A stretch of DNA of 64,000 bases from Streptomyces seoulensis. Lineage in GTDB: Bacteria > Actinomycetota > Actinomycetes > Streptomycetales > Streptomycetaceae. The translations under genes were made by a program, and so were the position numbers. Positions 61,309 to 64,000 of this stretch are shown one piece after another. Position 1 is the stretch's first letter. Every line of letters starts with the position of its first letter. The notes under the pieces were generated by a model. The model ran no database searches and was not told the origin of the DNA. It was given only the letters and a program-made list of their open reading frames with translations. The stretch lies in contig NZ_CP032229.1 of NCBI RefSeq assembly GCF_004328625.1, forward strand, positions 744,001 to 808,000. Reading direction: 5' to 3'.

Positions 61309-64000
<2,692 letters not shown>

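Overview
The window is high-GC actinobacterial chromosome and almost certainly Streptomyces. The evidence is strong third-position GC bias, many GTG starts, Streptomyces-type protein families (DUF5999 small protein, ScbR-like TetR protein, a divergent third EF-Tu, GarA-type FHA protein, eukaryote-like cardiolipin synthase) and a 23S-5S rRNA operon end of Streptomyces type. It looks like conserved core chromosome with light remodelling: two decayed genes and a few short palindromic repeats. No prophage, transposase, CRISPR array or large biosynthetic cluster is visible.

Layout. 1-6.1 kb: YbaK fragment, XRE-cupin regulator, two left-handed beta-helix proteins (an acyltransferase and a gamma-carbonic anhydrase), a MITE-like repeat, a DedA protein, a metallo-beta-lactamase-fold pseudogene, a thioesterase, a Q/P-rich membrane protein and an MFS pseudogene. 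6.1-15.5 kb: spermidine-synthase-like protein, EF-Tu3, TVP38 protein, UppP, DUF4291, Lnt, Gfo/Idh/MocA oxidoreductase, lipoprotein, uracil-DNA glycosylase. 15.5-28.5 kb: peptide-type solute-binding lipoprotein with a LacI-like operator, two SDR genes, a HipA-like kinase/DUF3037 pair, P450 with convergent ScbR-like regulator, HAD phosphatase, Rieske lipoprotein, and two divergent regulator-target pairs (LysR/DMT transporter; MocR/PNPOx-fold protein), each with a visible operator. 28.5-40.6 kb: DMT transporter, Clp-N protein, glycine-rich PadR regulator, methyltransferase, VOC, DinB-fold, NadE, PhzF, CPBP membrane protein, glutamate-cysteine ligase family protein, small proteins and a universal stress protein.

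40.9-47.2 kb: a KimA-like potassium/APC permease, then a molybdate locus (HTH-Mop regulator, truncated molybdopterin-domain protein, modA, modB, modC, di-Mop molbindin). 47.2-50.4 kb: gcvP under a tandem glycine riboswitch, with a PRC-barrel gene diverging from it.

50.9-61.0 kb is one long minus-strand block, read from high to low coordinates: cardiolipin-synthase-type CDP-alcohol transferase, GDP-mannose pyrophosphorylase with a degenerate phosphomannomutase half, DUF881-DUF1290-DUF881, GarA-type FHA protein, FtsR-type MerR, DUF151 nuclease-like protein, a second MerR and DNA polymerase IV. 61.06-64.0 kb is the 3' part of an rRNA operon on the minus strand (23S truncated by the window edge, then 5S and a strong terminator).

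Many genes show no Shine-Dalgarno sequence but have a TAnnnT hexamer 6-7 nt before the start codon (starts at 1698, 4250, 4369, 8527, 20258, 25360, 31508, 32440, 34833, 42950, 53707). This fits leaderless mRNAs and was used to choose several starts. All functional calls come from reading the sequence and from family knowledge; no database search was run.
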